Notes: generated by a model not told the origin, from the letters alone. A stretch of 64,000 nt of DNA from Natrinema salaciae (GCF_900110865.1 NZ_FOFD01000001.1:62001-126000); one strand, 5' to 3'. Positions 26,983-36,142 are shown, counted from the stretch's first letter. A program made the numbers and translations.

Positions 26983-28383
26983 ATGAGCTCTCACTCAGAA
27001 CGCTCCGACGAGAGTCACGTCCACGACGGCCACCACGAACACCACGCCGACGCGGTGGGATACGCGACGCCGCAGGCCGCCATCGAGGAGTCGCCTCGAG
27101 AAACGGTCGCCTACGTCCCGACGTTGTACGTCGGGACCGAGACGGACGCCGCGGACATGCTAGCCGTCGTCGACGTCGATCCGGATTCGTCGACGTACTG
27201 CGAGGTCGTCGACAGGATCGAGATGCCGACCAAGGGCGACGAGCTCCACCACTTCGGCTGGAACGCCTGCTCGTCGTCCTGCCACGTCGAGGGCGCGGAG
27301 CGCCGGTACCTCGTCGTTCCGGGGAACCGCTCGTCTCGCATCCACATCATCGACGCCGCCGATCGCGACAACCCCGAACTCGTCGACGTGATCGAGCCCG
27401 AGGCGGTCTTCGAGTACGATCTCTCGGCGCCCCACACCGTCCACTGCATCCCGGACGGGAAGATCATGATCAGTATGCTCGGCAACGCCGACGGCGAGCT
27501 CCCGGGCGGGTTCCTCCTCCTCGACGAGGACTTCGAGATCGAGGGCCGCTGGGATACGCCCGGTGACATCGGAATGAACTACGACTTCTGGTACCAGCCG
27601 CGCCGGAACGTGATGATCTCCTCCGAGTGGGCCGCGCCGAAGACCTACCAGCCGGGGTTCGACCTCGAGGACGTCGAGGCCGGAAAGTACGGCCACCGAC
27701 TCAACGTCTGGAACTGGGAGGACCGAACGGTCGAGCAGACGATCGATCTCGGCGAAGCGGGGATGGTTCCGCTCGAGGTGCGGTTCCTCCACAGCCCGGT
27801 GGCCGATCACGCCTACGTCGGCGCCGCGCTCTCGTCGAACATGTTCCACCTGTACAGAGCGGACGGCGAGTGGCGCGCGGAGAACGTCATCGACGTGGAG
27901 TCCCGCGAACACGAGGACTGGGATATGCCGGTTCCCGGCCTCATCACGGACCTCCTGGTTTCGATGGACGACCGCTACCTGTTCTTCGCGAACTGGCTCC
28001 ACGGGGACGTCCGCATGTACGACATCTCCGACCCGGCGAGCCCGCGCCTGACGGACACGCTCTCCGTGGGGGGGCTCTTCGGGGACGTTCGCGAGGTGCA
28101 GGACCGACCGATCAACGCCGGACCGCAGATGCTCCAGCTCTCGCTCGACGGCGAGCGGCTCTACTTCACGACGTCGCTGTACTCGACCTGGGACGACCAG
28201 TTCTTCCCCGACGAAGGGAAGCAGGGGTCCGTGATGCTGAAAGCCGACGTGAATCCGCGTACCGGATCGATGACGCTCGACGAGACGTTCCTCGTCGACT
28301 TCGGGACGCTCCCGGAGGGGCCGGCACGAGCCCACGAAATCCGGTGGCCCGACGGCGACTGCACGAGCGACGTCTGGATGTAG
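26983..28383 (+). CDS. Selenium-binding protein SBP56 family (methanethiol oxidase-like)
   Basis: A 466-residue beta-propeller protein of the SBP56 family. Conserved segments include HHFGWNACSSSCH, then SAPHTVHCIPDGKIMISMLG, FWYQPRRNVMISSEW and the late GPQMLQLSLDGERLYFT. Bacterial members oxidise methanethiol to formaldehyde, hydrogen peroxide and sulphide using copper, and the His-rich N-terminus here (HDGHHEHHAD) suits metal binding. Family length is normal. It is followed by a ZIP-like membrane protein that might supply or export a metal, which is inference from context. Confidence 0.92.
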   Translation: MSSHSERSDESHVHDGHHEHHADAVGYATPQAAIEESPRETVAYVPTLYVGTETDAADMLAVVDVDPDSSTYCEVVDRIEMPTKGDELHHFGWNACSSSCHVEGAERRYLVVPGNRSSRIHIIDAADRDNPELVDVIEPEAVFEYDLSAPHTVHCIPDGKIMISMLGNADGELPGGFLLLDEDFEIEGRWDTPGDIGMNYDFWYQPRRNVMISSEWAAPKTYQPGFDLEDVEAGKYGHRLNVWNWEDRTVEQTIDLGEAGMVPLEVRFLHSPVADHAYVGAALSSNMFHLYRADGEWRAENVIDVESREHEDWDMPVPGLITDLLVSMDDRYLFFANWLHGDVRMYDISDPASPRLTDTLSVGGLFGDVREVQDRPINAGPQMLQLSLDGERLYFTTSLYSTWDDQFFPDEGKQGSVMLKADVNPRTGSMTLDETFLVDFGTLPEGPARAHEIRWPDGDCTSDVWM

Positions 28384-28507
28384 CGCGTGTAGAGCGACGG
28401 CCCAGCCGACTTCGGCCGGCTGTCGGCCCTCGAGTACGGCTGCTTCGCTCGAGCCGCGGACGGCGACCGCGAACGAAGGTCACCAGCAACGGAGCGCAAC
28501 CGACGAT

Positions 28508-29287
28508 ATGGAACTGACTCGGAGCACTGGAACCGGTGGAAGACGGGCGATAGCGACCGCATTCGTCGCGCTCGCTGCACTCGCCCTCTGGCCCGCGGCC
28601 GTCGAGGCCCACGGCATCAGCGCGGGCGAGGGAAGTCACGGTCCCGCAGTCCCGTTCGTCGCGGCGGTCGGCCTCTCGGCGCTGCTCAGCCTCTTCGTCG
28701 GACTCGCGATCGTCTCGTACTACCGCCCCCGCGTCGCTCGGAGCGGTCGCGGAGCCACGACGCGGAGAGAAGTAGCGGTACTGCTCGTCGCGCTCGGACT
28801 CGCGGCGTCGCTCGCGGCCCTCACGCAGCAGTGGCTCCCGACGGTCGCGGCCGGGGCGCTCGGCAGTACAGTCGCGTGGATCGGTCGCACACGCGGGATC
28901 ACGCCACACGCCGGCTGTGCGGACGCAGCCCTCGGCGCGATACTGACCCATCGCGCCGTCGAAGGGATACTCGTCGCGGGGATCTACGCGACGAACGCCT
29001 CCTTCGGATTGCTCGCACTGTCCCTCTTGACGGTACACGCGATCGCCGAGGCGGCCGCAGTCGGCGGACTGTACGCGCCGGTGAGCCGCGGCTGGGGAAT
29101 CTGGAGCGTCGTCGCGATTCAACTCAGCTTCGTCGCCGGGGCCGTCGCCGGTGATCTCTTCGCGTGGGTCCTCCCGCCAGCGCTCGTCAGCGCGCTCCTC
29201 GCGAGCGTCGGCGGTGTCCTTTTCGTCGCAGGTGCGACGGAGATTCGCGTGGTTGTGATTCGCAACCGAGACCGCCTCGAGGCGTAG
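28508..29287 (+). CDS. ZIP-like membrane protein, probable metal transporter
   Basis: A 259-residue protein with an N-terminal hydrophobic segment ending V-E-A-H-G (residues ~15-36, possibly cleaved) and about six further helices. Two helices carry the H-x3-E pattern of ZIP metal transporters: H148-R-A-V-E152 and H177-A-I-A-E181, the latter followed by AAAVGGLYAP like the ZIP motif E-G-x-A-V-G. Overall similarity to ZIP proteins is weak, so this is a tentative call. It follows the selenium-binding protein gene by 124 nt on the same strand. Confidence 0.55.
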   Translation: MELTRSTGTGGRRAIATAFVALAALALWPAAVEAHGISAGEGSHGPAVPFVAAVGLSALLSLFVGLAIVSYYRPRVARSGRGATTRREVAVLLVALGLAASLAALTQQWLPTVAAGALGSTVAWIGRTRGITPHAGCADAALGAILTHRAVEGILVAGIYATNASFGLLALSLLTVHAIAEAAAVGGLYAPVSRGWGIWSVVAIQLSFVAGAVAGDLFAWVLPPALVSALLASVGGVLFVAGATEIRVVVIRNRDRLEA

Positions 29288-29329
29288 CCTCGAACCGAAC
29301 CGCGCTTGCCCGTGCGTGCGGGACCGCGC

Positions 29330-30406
29330 TCAGTCGAGCGACTCCCAGGTGGCGGACGCGGTGACGCGGCCGTCCGCGACCTCGACCGTGCTCTCGGCGG
29401 CGGACGAGCCCAGGGACTCCTCGAGCGCGTCCGCGTCCGCATCGCCGAGGATCGCCGCGAACTCGCCGGTCGCCTGCGTCCCGTCCTCGTCGAGCGTGAG
29501 CGAGCCGACGCCGCCCTCGAGCCCCTCGAGTTCGCTGTACTCCGCATCGAACCCGTCCTGACTGCCGTTCTCGATATCGGAGAAATTGCCACCGCCGTCG
29601 CCGGCGGTCTCCGTCGCGTCGGGCTCGAACTCGTTTCCGTACCCGCCGACGACGAAGTCGCCGTGGCCGGCCTGCGAGACGAGCCAGTCGAAGGCCTCGA
29701 GCTCGTCGGTCGCCCGTTCCACGTCGCCCGCGGCGGCCTCGATCGGGGTCCGAATCGCGCCGGTCGGATCGTCCGTATCCCCGCCGGCGGTGAAGACGAG
29801 GGCGCTATCGCCGACGGCGATCGAACCGTTGCCCTCCCCGTCGACCGGCGTGTAGACGGGGTAGTCGCCGATCTCGTCGGTCCGCTCGTACTGTTCGGTA
29901 AACGAGAAGCCCTCCGGTTCGGTCGTCAGCGTCTCGTCGACCTCCGCGGTATCGATATCGCCGGTCAGAACGACGGCCTCGTTCGTCGAGATCATCGCGT
30001 CGACGCTCGAGTCCATGGACTCGGTCCCGCCGGCTTGCTCTTCCGACTGCCCGTAGTCCACCATTCCCTCGAGTCCGTACGCGCTGAGCCCGAAGCTGAC
30101 GACGATGGCCGCGGCCACCGTTCCGGCCATCGGAAGACCGACCATCGGATCCGCCTGTACGTCCGTATTCGATTCGCCGCCCGTGCTTTCGTTTCCGGTG
30201 TCCGCGTTCTCGAAGGTGGTCAAATCGACGTAGACGTAGCCGACGCCGCCGTCGTCGTCCGCGGCGAGCCATCGGGTGTACGCCGGCGGCTCGTCGCCGC
30301 CTCCCGTTCCGTTTCCGTTCTCCTCGTTCGAGCCGAGACAGCCGGCGACGCCGGTCGCCAGCGAAGCGCCCGCGAGCTTCAGTACGTTGCGGCGGTTACT
30401 CCCCAT
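29330..30406 (-). CDS. Secreted lipoprotein of unknown function (Tat/lipobox)
   Basis: A 358-residue protein beginning MGSNRRNVLKLAGASLATGV, a twin-arginine-type signal, followed by the lipobox A-G-C-L. The mature part is acidic and appears to alternate strands; GYVYVDLTTFENAD, ALVFTAGGD and TLDEDGTQATGEFAAILGDA suggest repeated beta-alpha units. It probably sits on the outer face of the membrane. No enzyme motif is visible. The start was taken at MGSNRR because the 26 codons upstream do not fit a signal sequence. Family unknown. Confidence 0.75.
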   Translation of the reverse strand: MGSNRRNVLKLAGASLATGVAGCLGSNEENGNGTGGGDEPPAYTRWLAADDDGGVGYVYVDLTTFENADTGNESTGGESNTDVQADPMVGLPMAGTVAAAIVVSFGLSAYGLEGMVDYGQSEEQAGGTESMDSSVDAMISTNEAVVLTGDIDTAEVDETLTTEPEGFSFTEQYERTDEIGDYPVYTPVDGEGNGSIAVGDSALVFTAGGDTDDPTGAIRTPIEAAAGDVERATDELEAFDWLVSQAGHGDFVVGGYGNEFEPDATETAGDGGGNFSDIENGSQDGFDAEYSELEGLEGGVGSLTLDEDGTQATGEFAAILGDADADALEESLGSSAAESTVEVADGRVTASATWESLD

Positions 30407-30526
30407 GATACCACACGATACGTGTAATCCGTGATGAAACTTCCTGTAACGAGCGCGTTTCGGGTGCGGTAGCGGTCGGCTCACGTACCGGCCGAGTCCA
30501 TCAGCGACTGCCGACGAGACGTCCGT

Positions 30527-30736
30527 TCATCCGTTCCTGAGCAGCGCCCCGACGACGAGAACGACTGCGGTGAGCAGGACGAGGAGGAGTATCAGTTTCG
30601 AGATCGCCTGTGCCGACGGCGAACCGACGTTACCGACGACGGTAAAACCGGCGGCGAGAACGACGATGTTCGTCCCGAGAAGCAGGTTCGTCGTCTTCCG
30701 TTTCTCCGTCCAGGATCGGGCTCCGTCCGACGACAT
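30527..30736 (-). CDS. Small two-helix membrane protein
   Basis: A 69-residue protein with a charged N-terminus (SWTEKRKTTN) and two hydrophobic helices (residues ~19-38 and ~46-66). No motif or family was recognised. Codon usage is haloarchaeal. It lies 120 nt upstream of the lipoprotein gene on the same strand, so co-transcription is possible. Confidence 0.5.
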   Translation of the reverse strand: MSSDGARSWTEKRKTTNLLLGTNIVVLAAGFTVVGNVGSPSAQAISKLILLLVLLTAVVLVVGALLRNG

Positions 30737-30886
30737 CGATCGCTCGTACTCGAGCGATTACTGTTAGTGTTCCGACAGTTGACGCCCCGCTGCGGGTGAT
30801 CCGGTCGAGCGCGAAGGGAATGCGACCTCGAGGCACAGCGGAGCCAGATCGTGCGGTACAAACCCGCGAGTCGATTCGACCGCGGT

Positions 30887-31795
30887 ATGGAAGTCCTCGG
30901 CCGGCTGCTGGCGCTGCTCGTCGTGTTGCTGGTCGGTGCCGGAGCGCGGACGACCGGGGTGCTCGACGAGCGCCGAACCGAACTGTTGAACGCCGTCGCC
31001 TACTACGTCGCGCTTCCGGCGCTGATCTTCGTCTCGACGTACGACCGATCGGTCGTCGCGCTCCTCTCGCCCGCGCTGCTCGGCGGCCTGCTGTTCGTGT
31101 TGCTCGCGACCGCTGGGCTAGCCTGGCTCGTCCACCGGCGGCGGGACTCGAGGGCACACCGGAGCGTCGCGATCGTCCAGTCGTATCACTCGAATCTGGG
31201 CTACCTGGGACTGCCGCTGGTCGCCGCAACGTTCGATCCGGCGGTGACGGCGGTCGCGAGCGTCGTACTCGGCGTCGTCACCCTGACCCAGTTGCCGCTG
31301 ACGATTCTCGTGCTCTCGCGGCTCAACGGTGCCGGCGCCTCGATCCGGCGGGAGTTGCGCGGCCTCGCGACCAATCCCGTCCTGCTGACGCTGCTCGCCG
31401 GACTCGCCGCCGGATCGATCGGACTCGCGGTTCCGTCGCCCGTCGCCACCGGCCTCGATGCCGTCGGCTCGCTCGCGTTACCGGTCGCGCTGCTCTGCGT
31501 CGGGGCGTCCCTGCAGATCGACCAGCCCTCGATCGACGTCGGTGCGGCCGCGGCCGTCGTCGCCCTCAAAATCTGTCTGATGCCCGCCATCGCGTGGCTC
31601 GTCTTCTCCGCGCTCCCCGTCGATCCGGCGACGTTCACCGCCAGCGTGGTGATGCTCGGGACGCCGACGGCCGTCTCGACGTTCGTCTTCGCGAGCGAAC
31701 TCGGCGGCGACCGGGAGTTCGCGTCGCTGAACGTCTTCGTCACGACGCTCGCATCGGTGGCGACGCTGTTCGTCCTCATCACGCTCGTCGGTTGA
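30887..31795 (+). CDS. AEC family transporter
   Basis: A 302-residue membrane protein with about ten hydrophobic segments, matching the auxin efflux carrier (AEC) family. NAVAYYVALPALIFVSTYD in the second segment, then QSYHSNLGYLGLPLVAATFD and the C-terminal MLGTPTAVSTFVFASELGGD, are the family landmarks: two inverted five-helix halves with a broken helix at each GxP. Archaeal members are thought to export small organic acids or amino acids, but the substrate cannot be read here. The start MEVLGRLLALL was preferred over one 12 codons upstream because the first helix begins there. Confidence 0.88.
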   Translation: MEVLGRLLALLVVLLVGAGARTTGVLDERRTELLNAVAYYVALPALIFVSTYDRSVVALLSPALLGGLLFVLLATAGLAWLVHRRRDSRAHRSVAIVQSYHSNLGYLGLPLVAATFDPAVTAVASVVLGVVTLTQLPLTILVLSRLNGAGASIRRELRGLATNPVLLTLLAGLAAGSIGLAVPSPVATGLDAVGSLALPVALLCVGASLQIDQPSIDVGAAAAVVALKICLMPAIAWLVFSALPVDPATFTASVVMLGTPTAVSTFVFASELGGDREFASLNVFVTTLASVATLFVLITLVG

Positions 31796-31884
31796 GCGCC
31801 GCCTTCCCGTCGAAACCGGCTGGTGATACGCTTCTCGAGCGGGAACCTGACCCGAATCGCGACTCGCCACTCGCCACTCGTTCG

Positions 31885-32574
31885 CTATCGCGAGAAGAAT
31901 CGCTTGAGTCGACCGAGTAGTCCGGGCGACGCGTCCCCGTCCTCGTCGGTTCCGTCGGTTGCCGCGTCGCGATCGATCGAACCGGCGAGCGGGCCGGCGT
32001 CGTCGGACAGGCCGTCCCGACCGCTGGCACCGCCGCTCTGGGTCGTCTCGAGGTCGTCCAGCGAGAGGTCGACATCGTCGATCTCCGGGGTCGACTCGCG
32101 CCCTTCGCCGGCCTCGGCCGCGCGGACGTCCGCGCCGGTGACGGTTCCGTCCTCGATGCGAGCGGCGAGTTCGTCGACCGACGCGTCCTCGGGAAGCGAG
32201 GACGCCGCCGCGTCGATCGCGGCCGCCTCGTCCGCTGCTGCGCCGTCGTCGGCCCCGATATCGGCCCCCTCGTCGGCCGTCTGCTCACTTTCGTCGACCG
32301 CGGTCGCCGCCGTCTCGGCCGGTTCGGTCTCGGTCGTCACCGGCTCGGTCGACCCGGTCGTCGTGGCAGTCGCGTCGGTCGAGTCCGTCGGTTCCGGTTC
32401 TGGTTCCGATTTCGCGTCGTTCAGCGACTCGAGAATGTCGTCGACGCTTTCGTCGGAGACGACGCGCTGGGGACCGCCGCTCGGTTCGAGCGCGTCACCG
32501 TCGCCCGAGCCGCGGTCGTCGGTCGCGGCGCTCTCGTCGGCTCCGGAGGGGCCGGCTGATCGCTCGTCGCTCAT
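31885..32574 (-). CDS. Acidic low-complexity protein with amphipathic C-terminus
   Basis: A 229-residue protein dominated by Asp, Glu, Ser, Thr and Ala. Two short ordered-looking pieces stand out: SDESVDDILESLNDAKSE (residues ~40-57) and ASVDELAARIEDGTVTGADV (residues ~135-154). The last residues GLLGRLKRFFSR form a basic amphipathic helix that could bind a membrane or nucleic acid. It has no signal peptide or catalytic motif. The rest is probably disordered. It is located between the AEC and YihY genes, with unknown function. Confidence 0.6.
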   Translation of the reverse strand: MSDERSAGPSGADESAATDDRGSGDGDALEPSGGPQRVVSDESVDDILESLNDAKSEPEPEPTDSTDATATTTGSTEPVTTETEPAETAATAVDESEQTADEGADIGADDGAAADEAAAIDAAASSLPEDASVDELAARIEDGTVTGADVRAAEAGEGRESTPEIDDVDLSLDDLETTQSGGASGRDGLSDDAGPLAGSIDRDAATDGTDEDGDASPGLLGRLKRFFSR

Positions 32575-32661
32575 GGTGGGGATCTGTCGCTGCCGAGGAC
32601 ATAATCTTTCCCCTGTCCCGGGCGTTCAGGAAACGAGACCGAAACGGGGCTCGAGCGCGTC

Positions 32662-33444
32662 CTACTCGGCGAGCGGGGGCCGCGATCGGACGACGTTGAG
32701 AACGGCACCGACGAGGATGATGATGCCGGCGAAGTAGAGCCAGGTGACGAACAGGAGGACGACGCCGACGGCCCCGTAGGCCTCGTACTGCGCGGCGTTT
32801 GCCGCGTACAGCTGGAACCCCACCTGGAGGACCGTCCAGCCGACCGCGGCGAAGATCGCGCCCGGAAGGATCTCGGCGAGGCCGACGGGGATCGGCGGGA
32901 GAACGTAGTAGACCGGGAGGAAGACGAGGACGAGACCCACCAGCAGCGTGAGCCAGCCCAACAGGCCGACGAACGGGACGGTGTTCGCGACGATCCTGAG
33001 TGCAGCGCCGATGCCGACCATCAGGGCGAGCGCGCCCGCCCCGGCGACGATCACCGTGAGGCCGTCCCTGATCTGATCGACGAGCGTGTCCTCCGCCACC
33101 TCGTCGTAGACCCTGTCGAACGCGAGACTCAGCCCGCGAAACACCTTGAGCGCGCCCCAGGCGGCGACCAGCAGCGCGACGATCGTCGCCTCGGCGCGAC
33201 CGGACTCGGTCGTCAGCGCGTCGGTAACGAGGTCCTCGCCCGACGCCGGGAGGAAGTCGCCCGCGGCGGTGATCAGTCGCTGGGCGGCCTGTTCGCCGCC
33301 CAGCAGTGAGCCGACGACGAGGGCGAGCAGCACCATCGGAATCAGCGAGACGAAGGCGTAGTAGGCGAAGCCGGCCGCGAGAAATGTCAGGTCGCGATCG
33401 CTCGCCGTCCGATAGATCGCGGTGAGCGTCTCCGGGAGTTCCAT
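32662..33444 (-). CDS. YihY/BrkB family membrane protein
   Basis: A 260-residue protein with six hydrophobic segments, matching YihY/virulence factor BrkB. The N-terminal DLTFLAAGFAYYAFVSLIPM and the ILPGAIFAAVGWTVLQVGFQ stretch with its LYAANAAQYEAYGAVGVVLL continuation are the family core. The family is sometimes mislabelled ribonuclease BN, and its real function in archaea is unknown. Length is normal. It lies between the acidic protein gene and the CAP-domain gene, all on the minus strand. Confidence 0.9.
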   Translation of the reverse strand: MELPETLTAIYRTASDRDLTFLAAGFAYYAFVSLIPMVLLALVVGSLLGGEQAAQRLITAAGDFLPASGEDLVTDALTTESGRAEATIVALLVAAWGALKVFRGLSLAFDRVYDEVAEDTLVDQIRDGLTVIVAGAGALALMVGIGAALRIVANTVPFVGLLGWLTLLVGLVLVFLPVYYVLPPIPVGLAEILPGAIFAAVGWTVLQVGFQLYAANAAQYEAYGAVGVVLLFVTWLYFAGIIILVGAVLNVVRSRPPLAE

Positions 33445-33601
33445 ACGGTCTGTACGACGGTCAGGCCCAATAACCTGTAAGTCGTTCGCAGTTCCTGTGG
33501 CCGCTGCGGGGCTGCCGTTCCCGTCGCACCTCTCGTCGCTCGAGACGGTTCGGTCGTCGATCGGTCCCCGTTCGCGATGCGCGTCCGGGTCGTGGCGACG
33601 G

Positions 33602-34345
33602 TCACCACTCGCGACAGAAGTTCTGGCCCGCGTAGACCGAGCCGTCGTCGGCGATGTAGACCCCGACGCCCGCTCGGTCCCAGCGGGGCGTCTCGCCCTC
33701 CTCGAGGATCGCCGCGCGGTGGTCCGTGGAGTTCATCCACTGGTCGACCAGCCCGGTCGCGAGCCTCTCGGCGGTTCGGTACCGGACGACGCCGCCGCCG
33801 CCGGGTCGCTCGACGCGCCGGTCGACCCACGTCATGGCGATGTTCTCGCCGTACCCTCGACAGTAGCCGTCGACGTCCTGAAACCGGTCGTACGGCCCCT
33901 CCCCGTCGGGGTTCCGGTGTGCGAAGTACTCGCGACGGGCCATGTCGCCGCTGTGGGCGCGCGCGACGGACGCCACGGTCCCGTCCCACGCGAGCGGCTC
34001 GAGGCCGTGATCGGCCCGACGCTCGTTGATCTCGGCGTGGACGAAGTCCTCTACGGTCGGAGAGCGGACGAGTTCGACGGTTGTCCGGTAGCTCGAGTTG
34101 CCCGGATCGTCCGGATCGGCCACCGCGGGGTTGCGCTCGCCGGCTGGCGGCGGATCGGCGTTCGGCGACGGGCCGCCCTCGAGATCGAGGCCGTCGATGA
34201 TCTGGGGGGCGAACAGGGCGGTGCCGAGCGCGAGCGAGCAGACGAGGAGGACCGCGACGAGAAAGTTCACCAGCCCGCGAAGCAGCGCGCGGTCGCGACT
34301 CCCGTCCGGCTCGGTCCCCGCCGGTTCCGACCGCCGACCGTCCAT
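33602..34345 (-). CDS. CAP-domain (SCP/PR1-like) membrane-anchored protein
   Basis: A 247-residue protein with one transmembrane helix near the N-terminus (residues ~25-50), a Pro/Asp/Gly linker, then a CAP domain (residues ~95-247). The domain reads HAEINERRADHGLEPLAWDG, then ARAHSGDMARREYFAHRNPD and YGENIAMTWV, and ends with YAGQNFCREW. The two histidines (ARAHS and FAHR) and two glutamates of the CAP cavity are in place. The domain is probably extracellular. CAP proteins bind lipids or act on surfaces, and the archaeal role is unknown. Confidence 0.87.
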   Translation of the reverse strand: MDGRRSEPAGTEPDGSRDRALLRGLVNFLVAVLLVCSLALGTALFAPQIIDGLDLEGGPSPNADPPPAGERNPAVADPDDPGNSSYRTTVELVRSPTVEDFVHAEINERRADHGLEPLAWDGTVASVARAHSGDMARREYFAHRNPDGEGPYDRFQDVDGYCRGYGENIAMTWVDRRVERPGGGGVVRYRTAERLATGLVDQWMNSTDHRAAILEEGETPRWDRAGVGVYIADDGSVYAGQNFCREW

Positions 34346-34426
34346 TACGTCGACTGTTCGACTGTGGGCACAAGACTGTCGCGATCGATCACAGTCAGTG
34401 AGACGGGGCTGTCAGCGTGGCTATGA

Positions 34427-34759
34427 TTACGGGGTCGGCGTCCCCGGCCCGCCGACGTCGGCGCAGTCACCGAAGATCGTCTCGTGAATCCCGACGACGA
34501 GTCCGGGAACCACCGCCATGAAGAGGTGTTCCTCGAGCGGAATGCCGGCGATATCGATCCCCGTCCGGAGAGTGATGTCGAAGACGCCGACGGCGAGGGT
34601 GTACCGGTCCCAGACGTAGGCGATAGGGTACAGCGCGAGGATCGTGATCGCCGCCTTTCGGAGCGCGTTCGCGCGACGGAGCAAGAGGACGGCGACGGTT
34701 CCCCAGACGAGCTCCGTGACGAGGTAGGTGTACCGACCGAAGACGCTGATATCGAGCAT
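34427..34759 (-). CDS. Single-repeat lycopene-cyclase-like membrane protein
   Basis: A 110-residue protein with about three hydrophobic segments. RTGIDIAGIPLEEHLFMAVV carries the P-x-E-E-H motif of the heterodimeric (CrtYc/CrtYd) lycopene cyclase domain, and DRYTLAVGVFDI matches the segment that precedes it. Functional haloarchaeal lycopene cyclases contain two such repeats fused in one chain; this gene has one. It may be a paralogue with another role, or half of a pair. The start MLDISVFGRYTYL agrees with the family N-terminus better than an ATG nine codons upstream. No carotenoid gene is adjacent. Confidence 0.65.
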   Translation of the reverse strand: MLDISVFGRYTYLVTELVWGTVAVLLLRRANALRKAAITILALYPIAYVWDRYTLAVGVFDITLRTGIDIAGIPLEEHLFMAVVPGLVVGIHETIFGDCADVGGPGTPTP

Positions 34760-34865
34760 CGGGAGCCGATTCGACGCCTGCAGCAAAAATCCCCCGGGCT
34801 GATCCTCCCTGGATAAAACGGGCAGTACGTTAAATACCTCTGCGCCAGTACATCCTTACAGAAGG

Positions 34866-36023
34866 ATGAATATCGCTGATATCGCCACCACGGAGTTCAT
34901 CGAAGTCGACGTTGGTACACGTATGGGGAAAGTCCGTTCCATGTTCGAGGACGGCAATCCCAAGGGAATTATCGTCACCGACGACGGGGCGTACGAGGGC
35001 GTCATCAGCGAGCGGGAGGTCCTCCAGTCCCACGTCGAGGACGACGCCAAGGTGGCGGCGCTCACCAAACCGAGCCGAAGCACGCCGTCGCCCAAGGTCG
35101 ACCGTCAGGAAGACGTCCGAGAGACCGCGCGCGTGCTCGTCGAGAGCAACGCCAAAGTCGCGCCTGTCTTCGAGAACGGCGACCTCTGGGGCGTCATCAG
35201 CGACGACGCCATCCTCGAGGCCGTCCTCGAGAACCTCGACGCGCTGACCGTCGAAGACATCTACACCGCCGATCCGGTCACGCTGACCGAGGACGACGGG
35301 ATCGGGAAGGCGATCAACCTCCTGCGCGAGCACGGCATCTCCCGACTGCCGATTCTCAACGAGAACGGCTACCTCTCGGGCGTCGTGACGACCCACGACA
35401 TCGCCGACTTCGTCATCCGCAAGAGCAACACGACGACCACCGGCGACCGGGTCGGCGACTCCCAGCGGATGCTCGACGTCCCGGTCTACGACATCATGAA
35501 CAGCCCCGTCGAGACGACGACGCTCGACGCCACCGCCAAGGAGGCCGTCGAAGCGATGCTCAAGGACGATTACGCGGGGCTGATGGTCACGCCGGAGGAC
35601 GACGACCGGGTCGTCATCGGCGTCATCACCAAGACGGACGTCCTGCGCGCGCTGACGTTCACCGAGGAGAAACACATGGACGTCCAGATCACGAACATCT
35701 CGATGCTCGACACCATCACCCGGGAGTCGATCGTCCAGAGCATCGAGGAGGTCTCGGACAAGTACGCCGACATGCAGGTGCTACACGCCCACGTCCGCTT
35801 CCACGAGCACAACGAGAAGCTCCGGGGCACCCCGCTCGTGCAGTGTCAGATCCGCCTGCGCACCAACAAGGAACAGGTCGCCGGCACCGGCGAGGGGTAC
35901 GGCTCGGAGAACGCCTTCCGCGTCGCGCTCGACAAACTCGAGCGCAACGTCCTGGAGCTCAAGGGCGTCACCAGCGACGAGGAGTACCGCGGACAGCTAC
36001 TGCGGAAACTCAATCAGATCTAG
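34866..36023 (+). CDS. CBS-domain protein with ribosome-hibernation-like C-terminal domain
   Basis: A 385-residue soluble protein. Residues ~1-265 hold four CBS motifs in two Bateman pairs, each ending in GVIS-, GVVT- or GVIT-type strands (for example NGYLSGVVTTHDIADFV), and would bind adenine nucleotides. Residues ~270-385 (MDVQITNISMLDTITRESI, later GEGYGSENAFRVALDKLE) resemble the HPF/RaiA fold, with alternating strands and a basic final helix. This combination would couple energy state to ribosome dormancy; that function is inferred. A strong GAAGG Shine-Dalgarno sequence precedes the ATG and a TTAAAT box lies ~35 nt upstream. Confidence 0.82.
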   Translation: MNIADIATTEFIEVDVGTRMGKVRSMFEDGNPKGIIVTDDGAYEGVISEREVLQSHVEDDAKVAALTKPSRSTPSPKVDRQEDVRETARVLVESNAKVAPVFENGDLWGVISDDAILEAVLENLDALTVEDIYTADPVTLTEDDGIGKAINLLREHGISRLPILNENGYLSGVVTTHDIADFVIRKSNTTTTGDRVGDSQRMLDVPVYDIMNSPVETTTLDATAKEAVEAMLKDDYAGLMVTPEDDDRVVIGVITKTDVLRALTFTEEKHMDVQITNISMLDTITRESIVQSIEEVSDKYADMQVLHAHVRFHEHNEKLRGTPLVQCQIRLRTNKEQVAGTGEGYGSENAFRVALDKLERNVLELKGVTSDEEYRGQLLRKLNQI

Positions 36024-36142
36024 CGGGCAGTCGAGTCGCGACGCGGTCTCGCGACCGGCGGCGTCGCATTTTCACCCGCTGAAACGGCAGTAACGGACAA
36101 TTATCGGCCAGCGACTGCCGGGGATCGCCGACCCGACCGGCT

